64,000 bases of DNA from Porodaedalea pini (lineage: Eukaryota; Basidiomycota; Agaricomycetes; Hymenochaetales; Hymenochaetaceae): NCBI GenBank assembly GCA_002794775.1, contig NBAY01000039.1, forward strand, positions 186,001-250,000, given 5' to 3'. Shown here one piece after another: positions 1 through 12,196 of this stretch. The notes under the pieces were generated by a model, which was given only the letters and a program-made list of their open reading frames with translations, was not told the DNA's origin and did no database searches. Positions within the stretch are counted from its first letter, which is position 1. Each line of letters starts with the position of its first letter. Both the position numbers and the translations under genes were made by a program.

Positions 1-2243
1 TCATTGGCAATGGCGAAATCAGGGCTGACCCGGCAAAGACGGAGGCGATTGCGAACTGGCCAGTCCCACGGAACCTCAAGGAGCTGCAACAGTTCCTCGG
101 TATGGGAAACTGGCTGAGACGGTTTATTAAGGACTACAGCAAGGTGGTCCAACCATTGACGTCGTTAACGGGCAAGAAGGACTGGGTATGGGAGACCGAA
201 CAGCAGGAAGCGTTCGAGGAGCTGAGATGACGTCTCTGCTCACCTCCAGTCCTAGCCATCGCCAATGACGAGGGCCCTTTCCGTGTAGAAGTGGACTCGT
301 CGAACTTTGCGCTCGGTGGTGTGTTGTTGCAGAAGCAGGAAGGGAAGTGGAGGGTGATCGCCTACAGGTCAGAAGCACTTGAACCGGCGGAACGAAACTA
401 CGAGATCTACGACAAGGAGATGCTTGCGATTGTTTCGGCGCTCAAGGAGTGGCGACAATACCTCCTTGGCGCTCGCCACAAGATTGAAATCTGGTCTGAC
501 CACGTCAACCTCACCTACTTCAGGTCGGCACAGAAGCTGAGCTATCGCCAAGCTCGCTGGCAGACCGAACTTGAAGAATTCAACTTCCACCTCGAACACA
601 AGTCGGGCAAGACGATGGGCAAGGCCGACCTGCTATCGCGCAAGGCGGGCTATGATCAGGGCAAGGATGACAACGATGGGGTCGTGTTCATCAAGGATAA
701 GTGGTTGAACCGTGGAGTGGTGCGGACATCGCGCGACGAGGTGTTGGAACGAGTGGGTGAAGCGCAGAGGGCACAGGACGAGTCGGAGAGGCCTACGGGT
801 TTGGTGGAGGTCGACAAGTTGTGGCGGATGAAAGGCAAGGTGTATGTTCCATTGACAATAAAGGAGGCCGTGTTGCGGGAGTGCCACGACTCAGTTCTGG
901 CTGGTCATTCGGGAGCGTCGAAAACAGTAGAACTCGTCCGTCACGATTTCTGGTGGGCATCAATGTTCTCCGACGTCCGAGCATACGTCCGAGGATGCGA
1001 CTGTTGTCAACGGACGAAAGCCTTAAGAACGTCGAGGTCCAGACCGCTTCATCCAAACGCTGTCCCTGAAGGACCCTGGGAAATTGTTACGGTCGACCTA
1101 ATCGGAGAGCTCCCGGACTCCAAGGGACACAACGCGATCTGCGTCTTCGTGGATAGGTTCTCGAAGCAGATGCACGCGATCCCGATGACGACGAGGCTGT
1201 CAGCAGAAGGCATGGCCCAGCTGTACTGCGACCACGTCTTCCGCCTCCATGGCCTACCGAAGAAGATCATCCACGACCGAGGCACGCAGTTCGATGCGTC
1301 AATGATGAAGGAGCTGTACAAGCTTCTGCACATTGAAGGCAACCCGTCGACAGCGTACCATCCACAGACGGATGGTCAAACGGAACGCGTTAACCAAGAG
1401 CTTGAACAGTACCTTCGACTCTTCATTAACCATCGGCAATCGGACTGGAAGGACTGGCTCCCCCTCGCAGAGTTCACATACAACAACCGCGAACACTCAG
1501 CAACGAAGATGTCCCCCTTCTACGCGAACACAGGACGTCACCCCTTGAGCTTCGACACGATGCGAACCTCATCTGCTAACATGTCAGCGGAAGAATTCGC
1601 AAAACACATCAAGGAGACTCATCGCGTCGCTAAGGACAACCTAGTCAAGGCAGCAGAGGACATGAAGCGCTACCATGACCGGACAGCAGGAGCTTCGGTG
1701 GAGTACAAGGCTGGAGACAAGGTCTTCCTTGACGGGCGAAACATCAGTACGGACTTGCCGACAAAGAAACTCGCAGACAAATAGTACGGCCCCTTTGACG
1801 TCGTCGACAAGATAGGAGCGAGCGCATACAAGCTCAAACTCCCAAAGCGATGGAAAAAGGTCCACCCTGTCTTCAACGAAGCCCTACTGAAACCCGCCGT
1901 CGAACCGTCCTTTGAAAGCCAGAAGCAACCGCCACCGCCGCCGCCAGACATCGTCGACAACGAGGAGGAGTACGAACTCGAGGAAGTCTTAGACTCACGT
2001 CTGCACTGAGGGAAACTACAGTACCTTGTCAAGTGGGTCGGCTACAATGAACCTACTTGGCAGCCTGAGACGGACCTCGGCGAGAACGCGAAGGAGGCGA
2101 TCACTGAGTTCTACCTCAAACATCCCAGTGCACCTCGGAAACTCGACATCCCTCGTCAACGACTCCGTCCGCTCTTCGTCGACACCGAGCCTGACGACCG
2201 CGATCATGGTTGGTCGGGACGCCCAACCTTGAAGGGGGGGTAA
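1..2243 (+). pseudogene. Ty3/gypsy pol, copy 1, decayed and cut by the window edge
   Basis: This is the 3' two thirds of a chromovirus polyprotein: end of reverse transcriptase, RNase H (from about 280), integrase with an HHCC zinc-binding head (about 870-1010) and a DDE core (about 1095-1400), then a C-terminal chromodomain (about 1970-2120). It aligns without large gaps to the pol of the element at 19.6-25.8 kb; base 1 here matches base 23179 there. Three in-frame stops break it: TGA at 228-230, TAG at 1782-1784 and TGA at 2007-2009. The other copy has CGA, TGG and CGA at these sites, so each stop is one C:G to T:A transition. The terminal TAA (2241-2243) touches the LTR. The copy cannot make integrase or RT by itself. 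Confidence 0.95.
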
Positions 2244-2623
2244 TGTTAGAACCTGAACTTTCACCTTTTCCTTTATTATATTCGTCCTTTTCATTATATT
2301 TACCCATCTTACACAATCACTCCCACACTGCCTTCATTCGTTCTATTCCCACTCGTTAGGTAATATAGTCTCACGGTCGTCGCTATATAAGGTCTCAGGA
2401 ATCGCATGAACTCCTTGTTCTGCTTTTCCTCTTACCTCCGCGACGACCTAGGTGAGACTCGTCCCCCTTGTATTAGTTTAGACTTGTATTAATCCTCTTA
2501 CCTCCGCGACGACCTAGCCTGAGTACAGCGTGTCCCGAGTACCCACTTGAGTATAGCACGTCCCAGACGACAGTCAGCCGAGGCCTGCCCAGTCCGAGTC
2601 GTCTCCCGGACTCCCGCCTAACA
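2244..2623 (+). repeat. 3' LTR of Ty3 copy 1
   Basis: The repeat starts TGTTA and ends TAACA, follows a purine tract (2231-2240), and matches the LTRs at 19593 and 25425. It is 380 bp against 413 bp; two internal segments are missing (about 24 bp near 2270 and about 14 bp near 2360). It keeps the TATATAAG box and the self-primer GTTCTGCTTTT. A block reading CTTACCTCCGCGACGACCTA occurs twice inside it. The 5' LTR lies outside the window. Confidence 0.95.
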
Positions 2624-3560
2624 GAAGCGCTCATCACAGCTATGCGACGTATCTCTACCCTCCTTGCGAAATGCTTCACGCCCGTCCACGTACACATCGT
2701 CTCGGACTTGCTTAACAGCGTCCAGCTTATCTTCTCGAATGACACCCGACATGCAGATTTCATCACCCTCTTCCATCGTTTATGCGGAATTTTCCTCGTC
2801 AATCACCACGAAGCCTCTCATATCACCGTCCAGTGGCTCCCGTCCCATCGCGGAGTACTGGGCAACTCTAAAGCTGATAAGCTGGCCAAAGACGCTGCGT
2901 CCAATCCTCATCACGAGACCATTCCAGAATCGCTCCCCAACCTGATGGCGCAAGTACAGCTCGATCTTCTCCAAGACTGGAAAGCCAAAATCGTAAATTT
3001 GCGGGGACACCGCTCTATTCTTGAGCCGTCCTCCTTTATCCTCTACCCCACACGATCTCTACACTCGTTTCTGAAGCTTTCCCCAAGGAAAAAGATACAT
3101 TGTACAGTTCTATCACGCGCCGCCAGCTTGATGCTGAACGCGCTCGATTTGCATAACCGAAACCTCGAATCACGTTGCCCGGACCCGTTGTGCATCAAAC
3201 ATGACGTCCACCATATTCTCAATTGTTGTCCTTTCTTTGCACATATTCGAAATGGCCTTTTTCGTCAACGATCTTTACCCCTAGACTTTGCGGACTGGTT
3301 TCGTCCAAATAACTTTCTACTTCTCTTGAAGTTTGCTTACTTTTCGTTTCGCCGTCCTCCGGACAGTATGCCCGTCTTATCCGAATTACCTTCATCCTTC
3401 TACCTTTAGTCGCGACCCTTAGTACCTTTTACGCATATCATCCCCAGTTATCGTCCCCCAACATTCACGCTCTACGTAGTTGAATCCTTTTCTTTCTTCC
3501 CGGTTCCTATGCGGTTGGTGATCTGTCAGTAGTAGATAGCAGATATTATAAATTACACAG
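2624..3560 (+). mobile_element. 3' end of a Tad-like LINE, interrupted by Ty3 copy 1
   Basis: The reading frame 2624-3409 is the C-terminal part of LINE ORF2: end of RNase H (WLPSHRGVLGNSKADKLAK, catalytic His/Asp region) and a terminal Cys/His cluster (CPDPLC..HDVHHIL..CP). It aligns with the LINE at 17.9-30.5 kb, where the same frame runs on the minus strand. The LTR edge falls in the middle of the RNase H domain, so Ty3 copy 1 jumped into this LINE; the 5' part of the LINE lies left of the window. The 3' UTR shares its last stretch with the other copy (GCGGTTGG near 3511, GTAGATAGCAGAT near 3532, ATTATAAA near 3545), which puts the LINE end at about 3550-3565. Confidence 0.88.
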
Positions 3561-4141
3561 CACGTGCTCGTGAGCTCACGCGTTTGCGCGTAACGTTCTT
3601 CTTGGCCAGTCTGGTTCTTCCATTCTGCTCACGAGTCCGCAGCAAGTATTGTAGGCGGCTGAAACCTGAGAAAAGCTAGTCAGCCCGTGAAAATCTTAAT
3701 AGTCACATGGCTTGAACGTTGCGGAGGACGCATGGGACAAGAAATGCAAGGAGGAAGCGCGGTTGAACGTGTCAGGTAAGCCGTGAGTCGAACAAAACAT
3801 AGAGTAGCATCAGTCATCCACAGGAATGATCGCTTGAAATTCATGGAAGTTGTCTTATTTCAATCTTTAAAGGACACGGTCCCGTCATGAAATTCTCGCC
3901 AGCTATAGCATGTAGATTTCTTTGGGTCACTTCTCTCACGTTCCACGAAGCATGATATTCATTTCTTTCCGCCGCTCATATCTCCTATTCGGAGTAAAAG
4001 ATTAGATATCGCCTCCATCCCACCAGGTGCAGAAGGAAGTCCCTCTGGGGAACGACCGGAGCCCTCCATTGCGAAACCCTTCGAGCCCCGCTCCGTTACC
4101 TTACGGAGGGCCTTGATCTGCAGAAACATTTCGTGATTGCT
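3561..4141. other. intergenic, no gene seen
   Basis: Between the LINE end and the stop codon of the gamma-tubulin complex gene. I see no conserved reading frame, RNA gene or repeat. Confidence 0.6.
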
Positions 4142-7100
4142 TCATATAGCGCGTCCTTTGAGCCACAATGGAACACTCACCAATACATCCCTGGTCTTGC
4201 AAAATTTGGCGTACAAAGCCTCTATACGCACCGCCGCGCGCTCTTCATTAAAAGTTCCTCTATATATGCTCTCACCGGCAGAGCGATATACGTTGCCTAC
4301 GAGCACTGCGAATTCGAGGATGACTTCAAGGAGAGCACGTAGAATGTCGCCCACTGCCCGCTGCGCACCGCGTAGAAGGCATGCTGCGAGCACGGCGTCA
4401 AGCACTCGAGAATGGCGCTGCATCAGTGCGTATACGTCCACGAAAATACCACCATCCACGTCCGAACCGGAAGCAGCAGCGACCTCGGCAGAACGGACCC
4501 GAGCAAGGAACGCATCGACATTACCGCAGACAGCAGTATCTGCGACGTACGCGGAGAGCGCAGAAACGAAGGCCTGCGCAGCAAAACGAAAGTGCAAAAC
4601 GAGATTTTGAGTATCTGGATAATCAGCGAAGACACGTCCAGATGAAAAGGGCCGCGTCAGGCGGAATACGAGACGCATAGCAGTTTCGACTAGAGAAGTC
4701 AGATTAGATTGGGCCGCGTGAAGTATAGAAAGGGACTGACCACGGAGAAGGCGTAGGAGGAAAGCAAAAACCCTCTGGTATTTTGACAGGATGTCTGCTG
4801 TAATGAGACAGCGGAGTGGACGAGGCGGTCTGTATTCCATATAGAGAAAGTCCAGAGCCCTAGGTAAATCATCAGCATTCGACTGCGATACATCGTGCAG
4901 AGAAGACGAACTCGATCACTGTATTGATGCGTAAGTAGTATTCATCAGAAAAAGGTGAGCGACTTACAGGTAGGATCCAACCACTTTTCCCGTCCCGTCC
5001 CGACAGGAAGGTCGCGAATGGCAAACCCAAGCCGACTCTCCGCCTCATCCCAGAACTCCTCATCACCCAGCTCACTCTTATAGCCGTCGCCGGTAAATAT
5101 GTTCTCTGAGTCACGAACGTGCTCCAGCGAGTCCATAATGACACGTCGCAAATAAAACGACAGGTCCGATCCACCAGGAGGCCATTGCTCTCGTTCCATT
5201 AGCCCGAAAGCAAGACCAACCGCCCAAGGTTGCTCATTCTGTCCCCCTGCTCCACGATCCTCTTTCATTTTTCCATGCACTGCTCTCCAGTTCGCATTCC
5301 GAGCTCGCGACCGTATAGTGACTGCCATCGGATTCTCTTTCGCGCCCTCGTCTGCATCGTCATCTGCATCTGCATCCGAAAAAAGAGCCGCGGAGAGGCG
5401 TGCTTTAAATGCTGGCGCCGCGAGCAGCAGGTATGCGCGGAGAAGCACAAGGTGAGCGCGTAAGTGGAGCGGTGTGCCCGGTGTAAGGAAATGTCGCAAT
5501 GCGGCACGACCTAGAGCGGCTGCGTGTGCATATGCCGGGGCGAGGACGTGCTCTGCAAGCAGCGGAAGTGTCGGAGCGAGGGCAGGAGGGTAAGTGGGAT
5601 ACGAGCCGATAAAGCTGACGATGCTCTGATTGGAAAATCCTGAGAGACCGCCTGGCTCGAGGTCGAAAACTGCAAACTCTGCGAGCTCAGGTTTATACTT
5701 TTGTTCCGGCACCCCAGGACTGTGTTCGCGAGTGTTCTGATACACTTCATTAGGACCTGGATCCGACTCGTCCATCTCCTGGCCTAGAGCACGTCGTGAC
5801 ACTTCGTCGTCTGTCCAGACCCACTCCAGCTTGCGAAATTCAGGTAGATTGATCGCCTGGCTTCCCTCAAACTCGGGAGACGACAGAATACGAATAGATC
5901 TTTGCGCACGAATTATCGCGTCTCGGAGCTCATCCGACACAAAGCTTGGGAACTCCTCTTTCATATCATTCTCCAACTCAAGTTCAGAGTCTGGATCTGC
6001 GTCATTATCCTCCTGATCACCTAACAAGGTATCATCTAGGACTTTAGTCGCCTTCCTCCGCGCATCGGCGAGCATGTCCTCAAGACCAACGAGACCTATA
6101 GATTGAGCCAGTGAAGCGAAGTATGGACGAGAGGTGACAGTGAGGATGTACGAAAGAATGGCGCGCACCACGCGCGGTGCCTGCCGCTCGACGTTCAGGA
6201 CAAGGAAATCATAGATGTGTGAGAGCAGTTTCTGCGGCGTTCGAGGCAGAGGAGTGTACGATTTTGGATCGAGGTTTATATCCTGAAAAGCAATTAGAGA
6301 AATTCTATGTAAGATGAACCAGTTACTTACGCGTAAACAGAGAGAGGCAAGCGCTAATAGGACGGCTTGTATCTCTTGGAAAGAGACCCATACGTCACAG
6401 ACTGTATTTCTCATGCCTGATAGCACATTCGTAATTTCACTTCTGACCCAGACCAGAGCTGATGACAAGGAATGTGCGAATGCGAAAATAGTTGAGTTGT
6501 TGTCACGAGCGCTGTTGTTATTTTATTAATCTTGAACTAAGAAAGCCACAAAGATACGAACGTTTTCCGCAGTTGTGTGATTAGAGCTTCCAATCTACGA
6601 ATGAGTGTACCAAAGTTGATGAATCGGGAAATGTAACTGTAAGCGCCATGAGTATATGAATCACGCAAGCGAGTCTCAAATACCGACCTTTCGCTAACCA
6701 CCTCGTCCATTCCGTCAAGTAAGATCTGGTTCTTCTCATCAACACCACCCACTGGGACGAATCGCTCTTCAGTTACGTTCCAATAGTGCAAAACTGATGC
6801 GCATCCAACAAGCGTCGACCTGAGGGCGTCATGGAGATCAGCTGCGCTGATGGATAGTATCTTCTCGCCTGAAATGGAGGGACGCAGTCGTGCGTGGTTT
6901 CGTGCGGCAGTGATGACATCCGGTGATTGTTCCGAGATGAATGGCGAGGGTGACTTCGGATGGTGGTACGTGTCGCGAAGGGTATCCCAGGAGACTAGAT
7001 GGTTCTGCAACGTGTCTAGACATGCCAACGAGTTTCAATATGATAACTTACCCTGAAATTGAACTCTCTTCCCCTCGCTTCAAGCCAAATGTCTTCCAGG

Positions 7101-7339
7101 CCTTCGTCATGCTTCTCCTTTTCTGAACGAGTACCCAGTATGACGCTTGCTGAGTTGAACGTGACTACGTCTGCTAGTGGTTTGAGATTACGGACGCGCT
7201 CCAATGTGCTTATGATAGGATTTTGAGGTTTATCCTCTAACCTTGGGATTGAAAACGTCGACCAAGAAGCAGATAGTGGCTTCAGCCCTGGCAATCCTTG
7301 CAGACCGAGTTCAGCAAGAGGTTCGGGAAGGCTGTCCAT
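4142..7339 (-). CDS. gamma-tubulin complex component (Spc97/Spc98 family, GCP5/6-like)
   Basis: A protein of roughly 960 residues that should help build the gamma-tubulin ring that nucleates microtubules. Evidence is the C-terminal GCP signature in the last exon: LDFLYMEYRPPRPLRCLIT, then a run ending YQRVFAFLLRLLRG, matching the family pattern of an aromatic-rich block before 'PL..iit....Y..iF.fLL'. The N-terminus has the FSIPRL..KPQNPII block typical of fungal GCP5/6-like proteins. Start taken as ATG at 7339; an upstream in-frame ATG at 7366 is possible. Exons are about 7339-7063, about 7012-6565, 6466-4970 with an in-frame 48-nt intron at 6330-6283, and about 4873-4142. The phase of the last junction did not resolve cleanly, so a border is misplaced or there is a small indel. 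Which GCP paralogue it is stays uncertain. Confidence 0.72.
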
Positions 7340-7977
7340 GTCGACGGACCAGCAGGATATGGACAAATCTGATTACTCTCAAGAAAATATCCTCTAGATC
7401 AAGCGCAAGTTGCTGCCCAGTGCACAGGATAGACAGAAGGCTGTGCGCGATTCTGGGGACTCAATGGGAGAGCGTTACATGGCACGTGCTCGTTATGGCT
7501 CGCGCTTTTTGTTTCGCTGTCCTGCCGCTTTCTGCAACGAATATTCACCATCGTTCAAATGCCATTTCGTCACTAAGCTGCTAATCCAGGGATGGCTTCG
7601 AAGCACACGGGTGTTCCAGTTCTTGCTTGGTGCTGCAATGCTATCAAAGGGCTGTCTGCTAGCCAATGCGAGTCACGACTCGGAGAATCAAAATCGGCGT
7701 ACTCTTTGCTAGTGCTTTGGTCTATTAGACCTACTTACTCGTTTCTCCGGTACCATCAAGACACAGACATGACCTCTGGCTCAGTCCATATTGATGTACT
7801 GATTTTTTTTCGCTGGCTACGAACTCAAGAATGAATCCAGTTCAAGTCGTTCCTAGTACCTGTGTCTAAGCTCCTCGTCCAAATTGCAAAACTTGGTCTT
7901 CTCAACAAAGAAAAACATGATAATACTTTTCAGGTTGAGCTGATAGTGTCGAAGGCTACATGAAGAGTCTGACTCGG
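7340..7977. other. intergenic between the divergent GCP gene and family copy A
   Basis: Open frames here look like chance; nothing recognisable besides the promoter block that begins at 7978. Confidence 0.55.
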
Positions 7978-8030
7978 CACGTCACTTGTTGTGACCGTTC
8001 GGTCTCTCAATTCGGACGATTATAAAACAG
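7978..8030 (+). promoter_or_regulatory. shared family promoter, copy A
   Basis: CACGTCACTTG at 7978-7988, then CTCAATTCGGACGATTATAA and AACAG up to 8030, the TATA box lying about 58 nt before the ATG at 8080. The same block, in the same order and spacing, precedes family genes B (41.7 kb) and C (49.2 kb). The TGACGT core resembles a CREB/ATF-type bZIP site. Confidence 0.75.
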
Positions 8031-8079
8031 ACCGCGACTCGCTTTCCGCCGTCCCTGCACTTTGTTTGTTGCTCTCACC

Positions 8080-8981
8080 ATGATCCGTCTCAGACAACCC
8101 TTAGCCACCTCGGGCAGGCACAGGCTTGCAGTTTCGCCTCTCACAATCTCGTTCAGCTTCGACCGTGCGTCGATGCGCTAGCTGTGTTGACCAGTCGAGC
8201 TGTTCTTCCACCGCTGGCTAGTGCCACTCGCCTCCACCCGCTTCCTACGCTATCAAGGAACCTAATCTTACATGTTTCATCCCTCAGTACACGGACCGAG
8301 CCTCTACAGCCATATGCCACTGCACACCGTGAACTTCCGGTATGTTTCCTCGTTCAATCTGAAGTGCCACCCGGATTCACATTTCGTGACGAGCAGAAAT
8401 CTTCCGCTCTCCCACTGGACAAACATGTTTCCCCTATTCCATCATTTCTCGAATCGTTACAGCCCGTGCACTATGCAGTGGCAGACCAGGTCCATATACG
8501 TACTCCGTCTTCCTCGTGCATGTCTGACCACAGCGTACATAGAACACATCTGATATCGAGATAGCTCATCCCTCCTCCGATATCAACTTTTCATTAGATA
8601 ACAATTTCGAAATGGCCGACGAGCTTCCTCCAGTTATTGCTGAACCCGAACGCGACGTAAATGTCGGTATGGATTTGATCGCTCTCGATGCTCCCGTAGA
8701 CGTCGACACAGATGGTGATCACGCAAAGGTCTTGATTCAAGATGACTTCAAGCTTGGAAACGTATCTGACCTCACCAAGATAAAGCTTCTGGAAATGATC
8801 GCGAACGTGTCTTTTATGAAGAACCCCAATGAAGGATGCGTAACAACTAGATATCGACTCCGACATCGAGATAGCTAACGCGATCACAGTCGGTGACTTG
8901 GCTCCCCGTTTGCCTGGTCTGTCTTTGGTTGAACTCGACGACCCTCGCTTCAATCGTTGGTATCCAAGGAAGCATGTATGA
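8080..8981 (+). pseudogene. family gene A, broken copy of an unrecognised gene family
   Basis: Aligns with the minus-strand locus at 48.0-49.1 kb over both exons and the promoter. Both start MxRLRQPL. Exon 1 ends at CAG before a 53-nt intron (8490-8542); exon 2 begins at AACACATCTGATATC and encodes an acidic segment containing FEMADELPPVIAEPERDV and LTKIKLLEMIANVSFM. Compared with copy C, one base is missing about 50 nt after the ATG, shifting the frame before FASHN-LVQLRPCVDAL, and a second shift near 8840 is needed to reach the conserved exon-2 end (DIDSDIEIANAITVGDLAP). It ends at TGA 8979-8981. The copy therefore looks dead unless unusual splicing repairs it. No known domain; function unknown. 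Confidence 0.65.
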
Positions 8982-10159
8982 CCGTGCCTTTCGAGGAGCA
9001 GTTATCTCGATTTGATATAATCATCATGGTTGAGATGGACATCGAACTGGCATCGCCGATCGATACGCATCAACTTGCTTACTTTCTCAATTCGCCACCG
9101 CAAAAGCCTCCGTATTGAAAAGCCTCGTCCACACCATTTCATTGCCAAATGGTTCTACGTACCCACACCTCTCCCTGGCAGCCATACACCCATTTTCTTC
9201 CCTTGAGCTTTCGCTCCGCTCCATCCACGAGGTCACAGCGACTTCTAGAACCCTTTACGCATTCGCAAAGACTATACTGGGAGACATCAACAATCACCGG
9301 ACGTCTAGCACGTCGAATAGTAGCGCACGACAACGAGATAGCGAGGGGAGGGGCGGTAAAGCTCTCCTGGATGCGCTATCGTGCTGCCGCGAGCCTTCAC
9401 GCCATCAACATCTGCCAATTCCACTGCATTCTTTCTCATTTTTCTTTTTCTTTTACTCAACGCTCGCTATCTTCCTTTTTATTTGTTGGAAGGGAAGTCA
9501 CACTAGTGTGAACCAAGATAAATTAGTTGGAACCGATAATTAAGAGGGATTGAAATACCGTACACAAACTACTGTCGTTTAATCAAACCGGTCTAACCTC
9601 AACTATACAGTACATTTCTTCACAAAGCTAGCCAAACGAAGTGCTTAATCTATCAAACATGCTTTAATTGAAACGAACATGCTAGCACAAAGCGAGTTTA
9701 TGAGGGAAAGTGGTATAGCGGAGGATAGATAGTCGAGTCCAAACCCTGCTGACTTACTAATACTATAGTCCGGGTGAACCTTTATAGTTCCCGAGTTCCC
9801 CACAGTATAAACTGGTGAATACAATCAACGGTAGCTTAGCAGTGGTATGTGATGAAAAAGAGTTGAGAAGCATAGCTTACACGATTGTATGTGAGGATTT
9901 GGTACACTGGTATTGATACGGATCCTGATAGGGATGCATGGGAAGTGTATTTGTTCCCGAGACGCTGCCTTTCCATTGGTCAGAAATCAATTGGTCAAAG
10001 ACTAAATTCCCTTCGGACGCGAGCGGCAGAGAGCAGCTTACTCGAAGCATCTTTAGGCTTTCAAATCGGCCAGTTTGCTCGTCGCAAACCAATACCTAGA
10101 CGAGCTGACATCGTCGCAGAGGCGAAAAACTCCAGAAGGATATCATCTTCAAGGCCCGC
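8982..10159. other. intergenic, no convincing gene
   Basis: Contains a pyrimidine-rich run near 9425-9485 and several short chance frames. No domain, repeat or RNA gene recognised. Confidence 0.55.
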
Positions 10160-11177
10160 CTACTCGAGGACGACGACTGAAGACGAGTCTTTTATTCCCG
10201 CGGGTGAGAGAGCAATGGTGAAGACGACGAAGATGATAACTAGGCAGAGGTAGAGAGGTATGACAATATATGAAAACCTGGGCATGACCTATAGTTGAAT
10301 AATGCATTAATGTTTCACTTAGAGTTCGCACGATTTGGTTATTCGAGTACATACGTTGTCGAACACGGAAAGCTTTCGCATCCGCAGATGGACATGGAGA
10401 GCAAGCCATGCCACGTACAGACTCGATATAGCCCATATCGATGCGTAGGCATAGTACGCGCATAAATGTGTTCAGTTTATCCTCCTCACTGCTGGAGTCA
10501 AAAGCAAATTTCGGCGACCAGATCTCTACTTCCAAAGACACGAGCAGGCCCGAAGCGACGTTTCCGATGAGCTCGATGGTAAAGAAACAGATGTTTGCAG
10601 TGAGAACCAGTTTATTGATGGCCCCTGCATGACCATGCATAACGGTCTCTGAGACTCTGAGTGTCTATCGTATATAAGGAAGAGAAGCGCGAGGAATAGC
10701 AGAGGGCGAATCCAGAAGGATGCAAACCCGTTTGTGGAAGTCAAGGCAACCGTCACACTCCAAGGCGGGGAACTGAGCACGTTGTTCTCGAGGACAGTGA
10801 GTACGATGGTCTCAGCCGAGTGCACAAAGGAGATGAACGAGGTGAAAAAGAGAACCCAATAAGGGCGCCGGTGTCCTTGGAGCGTGGTAAGTGCAACAAT
10901 GCTGAATCCGGTGAGGATGATGTAAACGAACGTGAAAATGCACCAGACAGCCAGGTCTCCCTTAGGTAGTTCAGAAATTCACATTTTAGAAAGTCACGTT
11001 GGAAAGGCATGAATCGGAACTCACATTCGTCAGAGGGTCCGTTTCAAAAGCAAATCCTCCTTCAACCCGAGCTGCGACCAAGGAAATGAACGACAGTGCC
11101 AGGACCAGTGCTTGAGATGGGAAAAGTAGGCCATGATGGGGAATGGAACGGTGAGCAGCTGGAGGCGAGTCTTTCAT
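10160..11177 (-). CDS. multi-pass membrane protein, unrecognised fungal family
   Basis: Starts at ATG 11177 (MKDSPPAAHRSIPHHG) and ends at TAG 10162-10160, in about five short exons. Hydrophobic segments in order: SQALVLALSFISLVAARV; AVWCIFTFVYIILTGFSIVA; PYWVLFFTSFISFVHSAETI; WIRPLLFLALLFLIYD; LVLTANICFFTIELIGNVAS; AYASIWAISSLYVAWLAL; VIPLYLCLVIIFVVFTIAL. That gives about seven spans. The last two spans and the following SPAGIKDSSS resemble the C-terminal half of the gene at 58.1-58.8 kb (FPLYVCLIIENIVFTILFSP). This kind of seven-span protein is common and poorly characterised in agaricomycetes. No ligand or enzymatic motif seen. Confidence 0.6.
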
Positions 11178-12196
11178 AGTTTATGCTTTCAGTGGCGACC
11201 GCCTTGATGAATCGTGTCACGAATCAATCGAACACGTCAAATCAATCCCTGAACGCGTAACCTCGCAACTGTCGATTCGGACAGGAAGCACTCAGTTGAT
11301 TGAAAGTCCCTTGATTATCCAGAAAGCTAGCCACTTCTAGCAATCGCAAGCTGATCTAGCTATGGGCGTTCCCGGCAGGAGGACAAAGGTTCAAGAGCCA
11401 GATTATCTTCGTGTTGTTTCTCAATCTTGCTACCTCGTGCCAGTGGTTGTATCGACTCGAAGAACGAATTTGAAGCTCGACACCGTACCGGCACAATCAG
11501 ACACCAGACCCTGATAGACGCCGTTTTAATACTGATGAATGTCTGTTACGAACAGCGCTCAGTAACCTCTGGTCCTCTGCGTTGCCTGCTCGAGTTCCTT
11601 CCATTAGAACAACTTGGAGCATCAGCTGATCATAGAGCATGTTCGATTGAACTTACCCCGCAATAAGTCGTGTCCACCTAGAAGCTTGACGCTGGGAAAA
11701 AAAAGTGTAGCAATGAAATGTCGAAAAGGGGTAGCTGGAAGCAGCTAGAGAAAAATGTCCATTTGCGTAGTCCATTAATATCGACAAAGCATCTGTAAAA
11801 ATATAGTCACGGGACAAATAGATGTACATATAGAATTCCAGGGAAACGAACGGGATGCTGAAAGGGACGAAGCGCAGTTGATGCAGGAAATGTATGTAAT
11901 GCGGAATATAAAAGAATGATGCAGCAGATAAAAATTACATACTAAGCCATCCGTGCGGCAGCTGCGATTAAATTAAGAGATGCGGGAAGAGCCAGCTTGC
12001 GACTTTATTGTGTGCAGATGAGAAACGAGAACTTAGTGGAACGAATGATAGGAAAGGAGCGTTGGTGACTTCGTGATTGAAAGTGCATGTAAGAGTTGGC
12101 AATGCAAAATGATAGTGAGGATGGCGAAGCATTGTGAGAGGTCTAGAAAATGCAAGAAATACCGAGTTGGAGACGCTGGCGAGCATTACGTTTTCA
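11178..12196. other. intergenic, no gene seen
   Basis: Separates the divergently read start of the membrane gene from the end of the antiporter gene. Only short chance frames. Confidence 0.55.

Noticed and set aside
9115..9543. 142-codon frame on the plus strand
   Set aside because: Low-complexity poly-Phe/Ser end, no domain, and no paralogue or splice evidence.
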